Source: Bradyrhizobium roseum (lineage in GTDB: Bacteria; Pseudomonadota; Alphaproteobacteria; Rhizobiales; Xanthobacteraceae). Taken from it: a stretch of DNA of 64,000 nucleotides. Position numbers and translations under genes: made by a program. Below, piece after piece: positions 15,868 through 26,736 of this stretch. The notes below the pieces were generated by a model. That model saw nothing but the letters and a program-made list of their open reading frames with translations, ran no database searches and was not told the DNA's origin. How positions within the stretch are numbered: position 1 is the stretch's first letter; the number at the start of each line of letters is the position of its first letter. The stretch lies in the NCBI RefSeq assembly GCF_030413175.1, contig NZ_CP129212.1, positions 5,928,450-5,992,449 on the forward strand, read 5' to 3'.

Positions 15868-16068
15868 CTATCCGCTCGTGCTGTCGCCGCTTTCTCCCGG
15901 CTCGGGCAGAGCACCCGCACCCGGCGTTTTGCTGTTGTCTGTCAGCTCGGGTTTCGCGTGCGGCCCCGCTGCGGGCGTTTTTGACGATTGTTGCGCGCGC
16001 TGTTTGTCCTTGGGTTGATCTTCCCCGCGAGCGTCCCGGATTATGCCGTGGTCTTTGCTGTTTTCCAT
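15868..16068 (-). CDS. Small hydrophilic hypothetical protein
   Basis: A 66-aa frame, very rich in Lys, Asp, Glu, Pro, Ser and Gly with almost no hydrophobic residues, hence probably disordered. Low-complexity stretches such as KTPAAGPHAKPEL and KTPGAGALPEPGE form two imperfect repeats. I chose the ATG at 16068; a TTG three codons earlier is also possible. It lies on the same strand as the DUF421 gene, 84 bp upstream of it in sequence. I recognise the style from small Bradyrhizobium proteins but no function. Confidence 0.5.
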   Translation of the reverse strand: MENSKDHGIIRDARGEDQPKDKQRAQQSSKTPAAGPHAKPELTDNSKTPGAGALPEPGESGDSTSG

Positions 16069-16152
16069 GCGGAACAAGTCCCGACATGGCGCGTGGTTCC
16101 CTGACGGGTGGTGTCCGGCGCATCACCTTTCGAGTTGCACGGTCCCACCCTG

Positions 16153-16689
16153 CTAGATCGGCTTCTTGCGCTTGCCGGCGCTATCGTCGTTCGAATCCAT
16201 CTTGACGACACTTATTTCACCATTCGCCTCCAGGTGGGCATGCTTGACCTCCGACATGTCAGACACGCCCTGCTGGCGCAGTTGGCCCCGCAACTCCTCC
16301 TCGGTGATGAATTGCGAGCGCATGTTCCTACGGTTCATTTTTCCGTTGTCGATAAGAACGAGCGGTGCGGGGGCAAGCAGGCGCTCAAAAATCTTGAAAT
16401 GATAGCTCAGCCAGTTCAGGAAGATGTCCCAGAACACGATGGTGAGCACCAACAGAACACCTTCCGTAACCGACTTATATTCCTTCGCGAACCCGTTTTG
16501 CGCTGCATCCGCCATCAGGACGATGACCAGGATGTCAGCGATTCCGATCGTCGATGATTGCCGGAGCATGACGAACCGGAGGATCAGGAACAGGGCGAGA
16601 TACATCACCGTTCCGCGGATCACGATCTCGGCCAGAGAATGCGTGGGAATCAGGAGTTCCGACCACTCGATGAGAAATATCTTGTCCAA
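16153..16689 (-). CDS. DUF421 (YetF-like) membrane protein
   Basis: A 178-aa protein. The first 90 residues form about three membrane helices (IVIRGTVMYLALFLILRFVM, IADILVIVLMADAAQ, VLLVLTIVFWDIFLNWLSY). A small soluble domain follows with APLVLIDNGKMNRRNM and ITEEELRGQLRQQGV, the hallmark of DUF421. I prefer the TTG start at 16689, which has GAGGG 4 nt upstream and gives MDKIFLIEW; the frame is open to a GTG at 16851 but the added 54 residues do not resemble the family. The cytosolic domain role is unknown; relatives occur in sporulation and stress settings. Confidence 0.8.
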   Translation of the reverse strand: MDKIFLIEWSELLIPTHSLAEIVIRGTVMYLALFLILRFVMLRQSSTIGIADILVIVLMADAAQNGFAKEYKSVTEGVLLVLTIVFWDIFLNWLSYHFKIFERLLAPAPLVLIDNGKMNRRNMRSQFITEEELRGQLRQQGVSDMSEVKHAHLEANGEISVVKMDSNDDSAGKRKKPI

Positions 16690-16851
16690 TGCGCCCTCGC
16701 ATTTCTGTGGTTGAACCAGTGCGAATGTCGCAGGCTCAAAGGAACACCTCAGCCTGTGACATTTTCGCTGTCCCAAGAGCAGCAAAGAGACGGTGACATC
16801 AATCGAAAATCCAATGAAGACATTTCGGAGCAAACGGCAGGGAACCGACAC

Positions 16852-17139
16852 TGCGATTCTCTCAACGCAAAGGCAAGGCGGCCAGATTGCAAATCGTCCG
16901 ATGAGCTACAGCGGTGACGTGCCGCATGACGGCACGCCCTATTGCTTCACTTGAGCGGCGCGGGCAGTCGGCGGTCCTGCTGAAGGCTGATGGTTCCGCG
17001 AGACGGACAGCTTACCTTGATTGGCGAACTCCAGCCGCTTCAGACATACCAGTCACGTCCCTCGAGATCCGCTTCGCCTCGCAAAGCGGATACCGGTCAA
17101 AGCGGCCACTGAATTGGCTTCGGGCGGCTTCGAGCGCCC
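16852..17139. other. Intergenic stretch without a supported gene
   Basis: Between the DUF421 and FAD-dehydrogenase genes. The only structure is a 7-bp hairpin with a 5-nt loop at 16918-16936 lacking a T tract. No credible coding frame, repeat or RNA gene seen. Confidence 0.5.
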
Positions 17140-18558
17140 CTACGCGACCGGCACGATCTTGCCGGGATTGAAAATGTTCTGCGGGTCGAGCGCCTGCTTC
17201 AGCGCGCGCATGGCGTCGATCGCCTCTACGCCGAGTTCGGCCTTGAGGTATTTCTGCTTGCCCTGCCCGATGCCGTGCTCGCCGGTGCAGGTGCCGCCCA
17301 TCGCCTGCGCGCGCTCGACCAGGCGGTGCATGAAATCCTCGCCGCGCGCCATTTCTGCGGCATTGTCGACATCGCAGACCAGCGAGCAGTGGAAATTGCC
17401 GTCGCCGACATGGCCGACAATCGGCGACAGCAAACCAAGCCGCTTCAGATCGTCCTCGGTCTCGGTGACGCAATCGGCCAGCCGCGAGATCGGCACGCAG
17501 ACGTCGGTCGCCACCACGCCTGCGCCCGGGCGCAGCGCCTTGACCGACCAGTAGGCGTCATGGCGGGCCTGCCAGAGCTTGGTGCGGTCCTCCGGCTTGG
17601 TGGTCCAGGTGAAGTCGCCGCCGCCGCATTCCTTGGCGATCTCGCTGAAATTTCGGGACTGCTCGGCCACCTCGACCTCGCTGCCGTGGAACTCCAGCAG
17701 CAGCAGCGGCGTCTCCGGCAGGGTGAGCTTTGAATAGGCATTACAGGCGCGGACCTGTTCGGCGTTGAGCAGTTCGATGCGCGCCAGCGGGATGCCGGTC
17801 TGGATGGCAAGGATCGTGGCCTGGCAGGCGCCGCGTACGGTCTCGAACGAGCAGGCGGCGGCCGCGATCGTCTCGGGGATGCCGCGCAGCTTGATGGTGA
17901 GTTCGGTGATGATGCCGAGCGTGCCTTCGGCGCCGATGAACAGGTGCGTGAGGTCGTAGCCGGCCGATGATTTCTTGGCGCGCGTGCCGGTCGTGATGAT
18001 CGCGCCGTCGCCGCGCACGACTTTCAGCGCCAGCACGTTATCGCGCATGGTGCCATAGCGCACGGCATTGGTGCCGGACGCCCGCGTCGAGGCCATGCCG
18101 CCGAGCGAGGCGTCGGCGCCGGGATCGATCGGGAAGAACAATCCCTGGTCGCGCAGATGCTCGTTCAGCGCCTTGCGGGTAACGCCAGGCTGAATCACGC
18201 AGTCCAGATCCTCCGCATGAACGTCAAGAATTTGGTTCATGTCGCGCAGGTCAATGCAGACACCGCCGGCCGGCGCGTTGACCTGCCCCTCCAGCGAGGT
18301 GCCGGTGCCGAAGGCGATCACGGGAACGGAATGTTTGGCGCAGATCCGCACCACATCCTGGATGTCCTGGGTTTCCTGCGCCATTACCACGGCGTCCGGC
18401 GGCTGGGTCGGCAGCCAGGTGGTGGTATGGGCGTGCTGCTCGCGCACCGCCTGCGAGGTGATCAGCCGGTTGCCGAACCGCGCCGCCAGCGCCTCGATCG
18501 CACCCGCCAGCGCCTGCGGCTCCGGCCGCTTCGGATTATTCGTTATCGTCGTCGCCAC
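17140..18558 (-). CDS. FAD-binding oxidoreductase, D-lactate/2-hydroxyacid dehydrogenase (GlcD/LDHD-like)
   Basis: A 472-aa protein of the PCMH-type FAD family. The FAD domain has PVIAFGTGTSLEGQVNAPAGG and DPGADASLGGMASTRASGTNAVRYG. The C-terminal cap ends with GHVGDGNFH and GTCTGEHGIGQGKQKYL, the substrate- and metal-binding motifs of D-lactate and glycolate dehydrogenases. I choose the GTG at 18558 because GGAGG lies 9 nt upstream; a longer frame begins at 18594. It probably oxidises D-lactate or a related hydroxy acid to a keto acid, passing electrons to cytochrome or quinone. It diverges from a thioesterase gene across under 80 bp. Confidence 0.9.
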   Translation of the reverse strand: MATTITNNPKRPEPQALAGAIEALAARFGNRLITSQAVREQHAHTTTWLPTQPPDAVVMAQETQDIQDVVRICAKHSVPVIAFGTGTSLEGQVNAPAGGVCIDLRDMNQILDVHAEDLDCVIQPGVTRKALNEHLRDQGLFFPIDPGADASLGGMASTRASGTNAVRYGTMRDNVLALKVVRGDGAIITTGTRAKKSSAGYDLTHLFIGAEGTLGIITELTIKLRGIPETIAAAACSFETVRGACQATILAIQTGIPLARIELLNAEQVRACNAYSKLTLPETPLLLLEFHGSEVEVAEQSRNFSEIAKECGGGDFTWTTKPEDRTKLWQARHDAYWSVKALRPGAGVVATDVCVPISRLADCVTETEDDLKRLGLLSPIVGHVGDGNFHCSLVCDVDNAAEMARGEDFMHRLVERAQAMGGTCTGEHGIGQGKQKYLKAELGVEAIDAMRALKQALDPQNIFNPGKIVPVA

Positions 18559-18636
18559 AGCCAAATTCCTCCGGATTTGAGCGGACCGTGGCAAAGGATA
18601 TAAGGGGGGTCAAGAGCCGCAAAAACAAAGGGATGG

Positions 18637-19164
18637 ATGATGACGAGCGCTGTAGCCGATGAGAACAGTTTGAAGGATATGCCGTTGCCGCCGGCGCCGT
18701 TTCTGTCCTCGGTGATGCAGATCGAACCGCAATGGATCGATTATAACGGCCACCTCAACATGGCCTATTACAACGTGATGATGGACCGCGCGATCGACCA
18801 GATGTGGCTGCATCTCGGGATCGGGCCGGCCTACATGAAGGAGCGCCACGGCTCGACCTTCACCGCCGAAGCCCATGTTCGGTACCTGCGCGAAATCCAC
18901 CTCGGCGATCCCGTTCAGATCTCGGTTTACCTGTTAGGCCATGACGAGAAGCGGCTGCATACGTTCGAGGAATTGCGCCACGCCACCGAAGGCTGGCTCT
19001 CCGCCACCTCGGAAAACATGACGCTGCATATGGACATGAAGGCACGCAAGGTGGCGCCGTTCCCGCCGGACATTCGCGAACGCATCGAGGCGGTGGTGGC
19101 GTCGCATGCCGCCGTGCCGCGGCCCGAAGGGATCGGCCGCACGGTGGCGATGCCGAAAAAATAA
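18637..19164 (+). CDS. Hotdog-fold acyl-CoA thioesterase
   Basis: A 175-aa protein with the 4-hydroxybenzoyl-CoA thioesterase-like motif QWIDYNGHLNMAYYNVMMDRA (D43 as the likely catalytic residue) and the beta strands VRYLREIHLGDPVQIS. Such proteins hydrolyse acyl-CoA esters in the cytosol; similar ones occur in carnitine and betaine catabolic loci. It is divergent from the FAD dehydrogenase. The start is ATG 18637 or the adjacent ATG 18640. Confidence 0.85.
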   Translation: MMTSAVADENSLKDMPLPPAPFLSSVMQIEPQWIDYNGHLNMAYYNVMMDRAIDQMWLHLGIGPAYMKERHGSTFTAEAHVRYLREIHLGDPVQISVYLLGHDEKRLHTFEELRHATEGWLSATSENMTLHMDMKARKVAPFPPDIRERIEAVVASHAAVPRPEGIGRTVAMPKK

Positions 19165-19176
19165 CGTAACGACTGT

Positions 19177-20712
19177 TCAGGCCGGCAGCCCGGCCTCCTG
19201 CAGCGCGCCGACCACCAGATCGCACTGGCTCGGCGGCAGCGGCGGCATGCCCTGCTGCACTTCCGATACCGTGAGATCGGGATAGTGCTGCCGCAGCGCG
19301 TCGAGGCTGCGGCGGGCCTGCGGCACCTGCCCGGCGAGCACATGGGCCGGACAAAGCGTCCGATGCACCCAGATCGACGACGGATGCTCGGCCAGCGCCC
19401 GTTCCTGCCAGCGGGCGCCTTCGGCATATTGACCGGCGGTGAAAAGCGCGCAGCCGATTCCAACCATGCTGTTGAATGCCAGCGGATCGTGCGGCGCAAG
19501 GTCGAGCGCGATCTTGAAGCGCTCGACGGCGGATTGCGGATCGCCCTTGTAGACGTCGATCCATCCGCCGCGGCTCCAGGCCCATGCCGATCCGCCGTCG
19601 ATCGCCAACGCCTTGCGCGTGACGAGATCGGCGGCATCGAACTCGTTGAGCAGCGACAGCGCATTGCCCAGGATGGCGAGCACCGCGGCGTCGTTGCTCA
19701 GGGTCCTCGCCTTGTGCACGAGTTCGAGGCTTCGCGCACGCTCCGGCGAGGGCGCGGACGTGAAATGATAGACGACACGCTGAACATGCGCCCAGGCGGC
19801 AAGCGCGGTCGCGAGGGGATGGTCCGGGTCCATCTGCAGCGCGCGATCGAGCAGTTCCAGCGCGCGGGCATTACCGTTGGCGTCAAGGGAGAGAACGCCG
19901 GGCATGGCGCGAAGTGCGAGATCGTAAGCGCCGAGGCAGGCCACAGGTTTTCGCAGCGCGTGATCGATCTCGGCCAACCGCAGACTTGGCTGCAGCGCCG
20001 CCGCGATCCGGGCCGCAAGATGTTCGCCACTTGCCGTTTCGTCGCGCAGGACGCCATCGGCGCGATGTGCCCAGAGCTGGCGGCCGGTTTCGGTGTCGAT
20101 CAGCCTGACGACGAGCTGGGTGTGGACGCCCGTGCCCCTGATCGCGGCGGTCAGGAGATGGCGGGCCACCCGCGTCCCGGTGACGACCGAAATCCCGGCG
20201 CGGGTCAGTGCAGCGACGAGATCGTCGGCCAGATCGGCAGCCATCTCGCGATTTTCCACCGACGCCTCGATTGGCCCGAACGCCATTGCCGGCCGGTCCC
20301 GGGCCGGCACAAGCATGGGGGGCATTCGGCCGAGCGAGGCGGTAAAGGCGGCCTGCCGCGTCAGCGTCTGCGATGGTGTCTCGCCGTAGCGACGGCGGTA
20401 CGCGATCGAGAATCGCCCGAAATGCGGAAAGCCGCAGCGCAGCGCCACGTCCATGATCCTGACGCCGGGCGTCCCCTGCAACAGCTCGCGCCGGGCGCAT
20501 TCGAGCCCGATCTCACGCAGCGCGGCGCGCGGGGTCTTGCCGATAAAGCTCAGGAACTGGCGTTGCAAGGTCCGGCCGGAAGTGCCGGCAATGGCAGCCA
20601 ATTCCGTCAGCCGCCATTTGCGGCCGAGATTGCCACGCATTGCATCCAACGCGCGCCTGACCCCGCGGGGCACCGGCGACGTCGCCGACGAAATGTCCTG
20701 ACTGGTAATCAT
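19177..20712 (-). CDS. AraC-type HTH regulator fused to a TPR domain
   Basis: A 511-aa protein. Residues about 15-115 form an AraC/XylS DNA-binding domain (LTELAAIAGTSGRTLQRQF, then VALRCGFPHFGRFSIAYRRR). Residues about 150-240 resemble the TolB-like/adenylate-cyclase-associated segment (LADDLVAALTRAGISVVTG, LVVRLIDTETGRQLWAHR). The C-terminal half carries TPR repeats (ALELLDRALQMDPDHPLATA, SAVERFKIALDLAPHDPLAF). DNA binding at the N-terminus and TPRs behind is a reversed, less common order. The start is ATG 20712; a frame extends 18 codons further. The target may be the divergent methyltransferase gene. Confidence 0.82.
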   Translation of the reverse strand: MITSQDISSATSPVPRGVRRALDAMRGNLGRKWRLTELAAIAGTSGRTLQRQFLSFIGKTPRAALREIGLECARRELLQGTPGVRIMDVALRCGFPHFGRFSIAYRRRYGETPSQTLTRQAAFTASLGRMPPMLVPARDRPAMAFGPIEASVENREMAADLADDLVAALTRAGISVVTGTRVARHLLTAAIRGTGVHTQLVVRLIDTETGRQLWAHRADGVLRDETASGEHLAARIAAALQPSLRLAEIDHALRKPVACLGAYDLALRAMPGVLSLDANGNARALELLDRALQMDPDHPLATALAAWAHVQRVVYHFTSAPSPERARSLELVHKARTLSNDAAVLAILGNALSLLNEFDAADLVTRKALAIDGGSAWAWSRGGWIDVYKGDPQSAVERFKIALDLAPHDPLAFNSMVGIGCALFTAGQYAEGARWQERALAEHPSSIWVHRTLCPAHVLAGQVPQARRSLDALRQHYPDLTVSEVQQGMPPLPPSQCDLVVGALQEAGLPA

Positions 20713-20869
20713 CCGCAACTCCGAAGGTCCCTGGTTGTAGGTCCCCGGATCGGCCGAAAGGTTCACGATCGGGATAGCCGTGTCGCGAAGTGGATAGGCG
20801 TCTGAAGCTCCCCCGGCCTAAGCCCGGATGGCGCCCCACCGTCAGATCCACGCCTCAAGGAGCAAGCAC

Positions 20870-21712
20870 ATGGTTACATCCACTGCCGTCAAGACCGAAC
20901 AATCCGGCCAGATCGACCTTTCCGCCCTCAAGACCAAGCAGCACGGCGCCTGGTCGTCCGGCGACTATGCCATTGTCGGCACCACACTGCAGATCGTCGG
21001 CGAGGAGCTGTGCGAGGCGCTCGACCTCCGGGCCGGCCAGAAGGTGCTCGACGTCGCCGCCGGCAACGGCAATGCGACGCTCGCCGCCGCGCGCCGCTGG
21101 TGCGAGGTGACCTCGACCGACTATGTACCGAGCCTGCTCGAACGCGGCCGCGCGCGTGCCACGGCGGAAGGCCTGTCGGTCCAGTTCAGGGAAGCCGATG
21201 CGGAAGCGCTCGACTTCGGCGACGCGACATTCGACGCCGTGCTCTCAACCTTCGGCGTGATGTTCACGCCGGATCAGGACCGCGCAGCCGCCGAGCTGAT
21301 GCGGGTATGCAAGAGCGGCGGCAAGATCGGCCTCGCCAACTGGACTCCGGAGGGCTTTATCGGGCAGTTGTTCAAGACGCTCGGCAAGTACCTGCCGCCG
21401 CCGGCCGGCGCGAAATCGCCGGCGCTGTGGGGAACGCAGGCGCGCATCACGGAGATGTTTGACACGTCCGCGGCTTCCATCAAGACCGAGCGGCGTCAAT
21501 TCACGTTCCGCTACCGTTCGCCGATGCACTTTCTCGACGTGTTCAGGACCTACTATGGCCCGACGCTGAAAGCCTTTGCCGCACTTGATGAAACCAACCA
21601 GCGCCGCCTCGCCGACGATATCCTGAAACTGATCGCCTCGATGAACCGCGCCGAGGATGGCACCATGGTGCTGCCGAGCGAGTATCTGGAGATCGTCATC
21701 GTCAAGCGCTGA
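20870..21712 (+). CDS. Class I SAM-dependent methyltransferase
   Basis: A 280-aa protein. Motif I VLDVAAGNGNATLAAARR, a second-strand acidic motif in TSTDYVPSLL, and FREADAEALDFGDATFDAVLS define an UbiE/Methyltransf_11 fold. I start at ATG 20870, with AAGGAGCAAGC ahead; the frame is open 14 codons upstream. The substrate cannot be assigned. It is divergent from the AraC/TPR regulator. Confidence 0.85.
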   Translation: MVTSTAVKTEQSGQIDLSALKTKQHGAWSSGDYAIVGTTLQIVGEELCEALDLRAGQKVLDVAAGNGNATLAAARRWCEVTSTDYVPSLLERGRARATAEGLSVQFREADAEALDFGDATFDAVLSTFGVMFTPDQDRAAAELMRVCKSGGKIGLANWTPEGFIGQLFKTLGKYLPPPAGAKSPALWGTQARITEMFDTSAASIKTERRQFTFRYRSPMHFLDVFRTYYGPTLKAFAALDETNQRRLADDILKLIASMNRAEDGTMVLPSEYLEIVIVKR

Positions 21713-21730
21713 CGGCCGTCAAAAAATATC

Positions 21731-21765
21731 GGGGCGGCAACGGCCGATTCAGCCGTCACCGCCCC
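21731..21765 (-). terminator. Terminator hairpin between methyltransferase and DUF1328 genes
   Basis: A 7-bp outer stem (21731-21737 with 21759-21765) and an inner 5-bp stem (21740-21744 with 21752-21756). On the minus strand it is followed by ATATTTTTTGA, so it should end the DUF1328 transcript and may also stop the convergent methyltransferase mRNA. Confidence 0.65.
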
Positions 21766-21787
21766 AATATCAATTCAGCGGCTTGCG

Positions 21788-21961
21788 CTAAGCGTTGCCT
21801 CGTCCGCGCACCAGCCCGACCACCGCCGAGACCAGGAACAGGACGATGGCGATGAAGAAGATCGCCTTGGCGATTTCGATGGAGACGCCGGCGACGCCCC
21901 CGAAGCCCAGAATACCCGCGATCAACGCGACGACCAGAAACGTAACGACCCAGCTCAGCAT
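21788..21961 (-). CDS. DUF1328 small membrane protein
   Basis: A 57-aa protein with two hydrophobic helices (residues 3-20 and 28-50) around a GFGGVAG turn and ending LVRGRGNA, which matches the YtjA/DUF1328 family. The start is ATG 21961 with AGGTGG upstream; a longer frame (to 22081) is not credible. Function unknown; family members are often stress- or stationary-phase-linked. It sits next to its own terminator. Confidence 0.85.
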   Translation of the reverse strand: MLSWVVTFLVVALIAGILGFGGVAGVSIEIAKAIFFIAIVLFLVSAVVGLVRGRGNA

Positions 21962-22250
21962 GACACCACCTCGATTGTCTGTTGCTCTCGCGACGACGGC
22001 GACTGCAGTGTCGCGCACCGACTGACTGAACAATTCAGCGCGAAAACGAAGGTTCCGGCGTGGGAAACCCCGAAATTTCACGATTCGGGCGGAACAAAAT
22101 CGCGGGCCTGTCCCGAAATCCGGACTGCAAAAGCGCCGGGATAAAACCTGTCAAAACGACCGGACAGGCCCTATATGGCCCTTAATCCCTGCTATGAAGG
22201 CTCCCCTTATCCGCCTCACGGTGCCATCGTGGGGCCAAGACGATTCGAGC

Positions 22251-24902
22251 ATGACCGAGCCGAGCAAACTGCCCCATCGCGACGTCCCCGAGCACCAGCC
22301 CGCGGCTGGCGGCATCGCCGCGCGTGCGCGGGCGGCGGCGGGTCCGCAATACCTGAACGGGCTCAATCCGGAGCAGCGCGACGCGGTCGTGACGCTGGAT
22401 GGGCCGGTTCTGGTGCTGGCCGGCGCCGGCACCGGCAAAACCCGCGTGCTGACCACCCGGATCGCGCACATTCTGAGCCAGGGCCGGGCGCGGCCGCAGG
22501 AAATCCTGTCGGTGACCTTCACCAACAAGGCGGCGCGCGAGATGAAGCTCCGGCTCGGCCAGATGCTGGGCCAGGCGGTGGAAGGCATGCCGTGGCTCGG
22601 CACCTTCCACTCGATCGGCGGCCGTATCCTCCGTTTCCACGCCGAACTGGTGCAGCTCAAATCCAATTTCACCGTGCTCGATGTCGACGATCAGGTCCGG
22701 CTGCTCAAGCAGCTGCTGCAGGCCGAGAACATCGACGACAAGCGCTGGCCGGCGCGCATGCTCGCCGGGGTGATCGACGGCTGGAAGAACCGCGGGCTGA
22801 CGCCGGCGCAGGTGCCGGCAGGCGAAGCCGCGATGTTCGGCAACGGCAAGGGTGGCAAGCTCTATGCGAGTTACCAGGAGCGGCTGAAGATCCTCAACGC
22901 CGCCGATTTCGGCGATCTGCTGCTGGAGAACATCCGGCTGTTTCGCGAGCATCCCGACGTGCTGCGGCAGTACCAGAACCGGTTCAAGTTCATTCTGGTC
23001 GACGAATATCAGGACACCAACGTCGCGCAGTATCTGTGGCTGCGGCTGTTGTCGCAGGCCCCGTCGCGGCCGGGCGTGCCGCTCTCGGCGGTGATCCCGG
23101 GGGATCTAACCTCGCCCCGCTTGCGGGGAGAGGTCGGATTGCAAAGCAATCCGGGTGAGGGGGAGTCTCCCCGCGCTGAGCTCGTGGAGGCAGCCCCTCA
23201 CCCCGACCCTCTCCCCGTAAAGGACGGGGAGAGGGAGAAGATCGCACCTTCCGCCCCCCTCAAAAACATCTGCTGCGTCGGCGACGACGATCAGTCGATC
23301 TATGGCTGGCGCGGCGCGGAGGTCGACAACATCCTGCGCTTCGAGCACGATTTTCCCGGCGCCAAGGTCATCCGTCTGGAGCGCAATTACCGCTCCACCG
23401 GCCATATCCTCGCCGCCGCCTCGCATTTGATCGCACACAATGAAGGCCGGCTCGGCAAGACGCTGCGCACCGAGGATGTCGACGGCGAAAAGGTCACCGT
23501 CACCGGCTCCTGGGATTCGGAAGAGGAAGCGCGCGCCATCGGCGAGGAGATCGAGGAACTGCAGCGCGCGGGCGAAAACCTCAACGAGGTCGCGATCCTG
23601 GTGCGGGCCTCGTTCCAGATGCGCGAATTCGAAGATCGTTTTGTGACGCTCGGCCTGCCCTATCGCGTGATTGGCGGCCCGCGGTTTTACGAACGCGCCG
23701 AAATCCGCGATGCGCTGGCGTATTTGCGCGTGATCAATTCGCCCGCCGACGACCTCGCCTTCGAGCGCATCGTCAACGTCCCTAAGCGCGGGCTCGGCGA
23801 CGCCACCGTGCAGATGTTGCACGACCACGCCCGTAAGCGCCGCATTCCGCTGTTCGAGGCGGCGCGTGCCGTGGTCGAGACCGACGAGCTGAAGCCGAAG
23901 GCGCGCGGCAGCTTGCGCGATCTCATCCTGCATTTCGACCGCTGGCGCGCACAGCGCGAGGTGACTTCGCATACGGAACTCGCCGAAATCGTGCTCGACG
24001 AGAGCGGCTATACCGAGATGTGGCAGAAGGACCGCTCGGCCGACGCCGCCGGCCGGCTCGACAACCTCAAGGAACTCGTGCGCTCGATGGAAGAGTTCGA
24101 GAACCTGCAAGGCTTTCTCGAACATATCTCGCTGGTGATGGACCGCGACGGCGGCGCCGCGGACGAGGCCGTGTCGCTGATGACGCTGCATTCGGCCAAG
24201 GGGCTCGAATTCGACAACGTGTTCCTGCCCGGCTGGGAAGAAGGCCTGTTTCCGAGCCAGCGCACGCTCGACGAACAGGGCCGCGCCGGCCTCGAGGAAG
24301 AGCGCCGCCTCGCCCATGTCGGCCTCACGCGTGCGCGCCGCCGCGCCAAGCTCTATTTCGCCACCAACCGCCGCATTCACGGCACGTGGTCGACCACGAT
24401 GCCGTCGCGCTTTCTCGACGAGCTGCCGTCGGCCAACGTCGAGATCACGGAATCCAAGGGTGGCTCCGGCTGGGGTGGTAGCGGCGGCTACGGCCCGTCG
24501 CGCTTCGACAACGTCGAATCCTTCGGCTCCAGCTACGAGACGCCGGGCTGGCAGCGCGCGCAGGCCAACCGCAACCGCGGCCAACAGGGCGGCCGCGGAC
24601 AGGCCCGCGGCGGCTTTGAGGAAAACCAGTCGCCATTTTCAGGCAGCGATCATTCAGGTTCGCGGGGCGATACCTTCTCGGGCGGCGGCTTCTCGCGCAC
24701 CAAGCGCGGCCCGATGGTGATCGAAGGCGAGCTGGTCGCGAAATCCACCGGCACCGTTTCCGAATTCTCGCTCGATGACCGCGTTTTCCACCAGAAATTC
24801 GGCTACGGCAACGTGGTGAAGATCGACGGCAACAAGCTCACGATCGCGTTCGAGAAAGCCGGCGAGAAGAAGGTGGTCGATAGTTTCGTAGCGCGGGCTT
24901 AA
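22251..24902 (+). CDS. uvrD: UvrD/PcrA-type superfamily 1 DNA helicase carrying an in-frame repeat insertion
   Basis: An 883-aa 3'-5' helicase for nucleotide-excision and mismatch repair. It has Walker A AGAGTGKT, motif Ia [10 protein letters not shown], motif II DEYQDTN (251-257), motif [16 protein letters not shown] (from 344), motif IV ERNYRST, motif [14 protein letters not shown] and motif [17 protein letters not shown]. The C-terminus is Gly/Arg-rich and ends with a PcrA-like domain ([18 protein letters not shown]). Residues about 286-330, between motifs II and III, are encoded by an intergenic-type palindromic repeat that keeps the frame open. I prefer ATG 22251 ([11 protein letters not shown]); an ATG at 22194 is also in frame. 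Whether the longer loop affects activity is unknown. Confidence 0.93.
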   Translation: MTEPSKLPHRDVPEHQPAAGGIAARARAAAGPQYLNGLNPEQRDAVVTLDGPVLVLAGAGTGKTRVLTTRIAHILSQGRARPQEILSVTFTNKAAREMKLRLGQMLGQAVEGMPWLGTFHSIGGRILRFHAELVQLKSNFTVLDVDDQVRLLKQLLQAENIDDKRWPARMLAGVIDGWKNRGLTPAQVPAGEAAMFGNGKGGKLYASYQERLKILNAADFGDLLLENIRLFREHPDVLRQYQNRFKFILVDEYQDTNVAQYLWLRLLSQAPSRPGVPLSAVIPGDLTSPRLRGEVGLQSNPGEGESPRAELVEAAPHPDPLPVKDGEREKIAPSAPLKNICCVGDDDQSIYGWRGAEVDNILRFEHDFPGAKVIRLERNYRSTGHILAAASHLIAHNEGRLGKTLRTEDVDGEKVTVTGSWDSEEEARAIGEEIEELQRAGENLNEVAILVRASFQMREFEDRFVTLGLPYRVIGGPRFYERAEIRDALAYLRVINSPADDLAFERIVNVPKRGLGDATVQMLHDHARKRRIPLFEAARAVVETDELKPKARGSLRDLILHFDRWRAQREVTSHTELAEIVLDESGYTEMWQKDRSADAAGRLDNLKELVRSMEEFENLQGFLEHISLVMDRDGGAADEAVSLMTLHSAKGLEFDNVFLPGWEEGLFPSQRTLDEQGRAGLEEERRLAHVGLTRARRRAKLYFATNRRIHGTWSTTMPSRFLDELPSANVEITESKGGSGWGGSGGYGPSRFDNVESFGSSYETPGWQRAQANRNRGQQGGRGQARGGFEENQSPFSGSDHSGSRGDTFSGGGFSRTKRGPMVIEGELVAKSTGTVSEFSLDDRVFHQKFGYGNVVKIDGNKLTIAFEKAGEKKVVDSFVARA
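23106..23240 (+). repeat. Palindromic repeat element inserted in frame within uvrD
   Basis: About 135 bp made of three inverted repeats: 23110-23120 with 23123-23133 (one mismatch), 23136-23142 with 23146-23152 (perfect), and 23207-23218 with 23224-23235 (perfect 12 bp). Its length is a multiple of three or nearly so, and no stop codon is introduced in the helicase frame. The encoded segment reads SPRLRGEVG and later [13 protein letters not shown], a translation style typical of non-coding repeats of alphaproteobacteria. Confidence 0.8.
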
Positions 24903-25030
24903 AGGCTATAATTTTTCCCCGCGCGATTGAACAAGCGGCACAGCGTTCCTATCTCCCGGTTCCCACCCATCCTCCGCCTCGACCCGGCCGATGCGCCGCC
25001 TCGACGCGCCACCTTTCATTTCAGACTGCC

Positions 25031-25959
<929 letters not shown>

Positions 25960-25963
<4 letters not shown>

Positions 25964-26721
25964 ACTATCGTGCAATCCGCGCCATCTACCTGTTCGAAAT
26001 GGCCCGCACCTGGCGCACGCTGCTGCAGAGCATCGTCTCGCCGGTTGTCTCCACCTCGCTCTATTTCGTGGTGTTCGGCGCCGCGATCGGCTCGCGCATC
26101 ACGGAAGTCGAGGGCGTCAGCTACGGCACCTTCATCGTGCCGGGACTGGTCATGCTGTCGGTGCTGACGCAGAGCATCGCCAACGCCTCGTTCGGGATCT
26201 ATTTCCCGAAATTCGTCGGCACCATCTACGAAATATTGTCGGCGCCGATTTCCTATTACGAGATCGTGATCGGCTATGTCGGCGCGGCGGCGACCAAGTC
26301 GATCATCCTGGGCCTGATCATCCTCGCCACCGCGGCGCTGTTCGTGCCGCTGCACATCATGCATCCCTGGTGGATGCTGACCTTCCTGGTGTTGACCGCG
26401 GTGACCTTCAGCCTGTTCGGCTTCATCATCGGCATCTGGGCCGACGGGTTCGAGAAGCTGCAGATGATCCCGATGCTGGTGGTCACGCCGCTGACCTTCC
26501 TCGGCGGCAGCTTCTATTCGGTGAACATGCTGCCATCGGGCTGGCGCACCATCACCCTGCTCAATCCGGTGGTCTATCTGATCTCGGGGTTCCGCTGGAG
26601 CTTTTACGAGATCGCCGACGTCAGCGTCGCGCTGAGCCTCGGCATGACGATCGGCTTCCTCGTCATCTGCATGGTGCTGGTGTGGTGGATCTTCCGCACC
26701 GGATACCGGCTGAAGAACTGA
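25960..26721 (+). CDS. ABC-2 type transporter permease
   Basis: A 253-aa, six-helix protein of the ABC-2 membrane family (YadH/NodJ type). An N-terminal cytosolic helix precedes [21 protein letters not shown]; the conserved [20 protein letters not shown] and [13 protein letters not shown] motifs are near the C-terminus. Translationally coupled to the ATPase gene. Together they should export a lipid- or polysaccharide-like molecule. Confidence 0.9.
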
Positions 26722-26736
26722 TGGTGCTGTAGTGCT

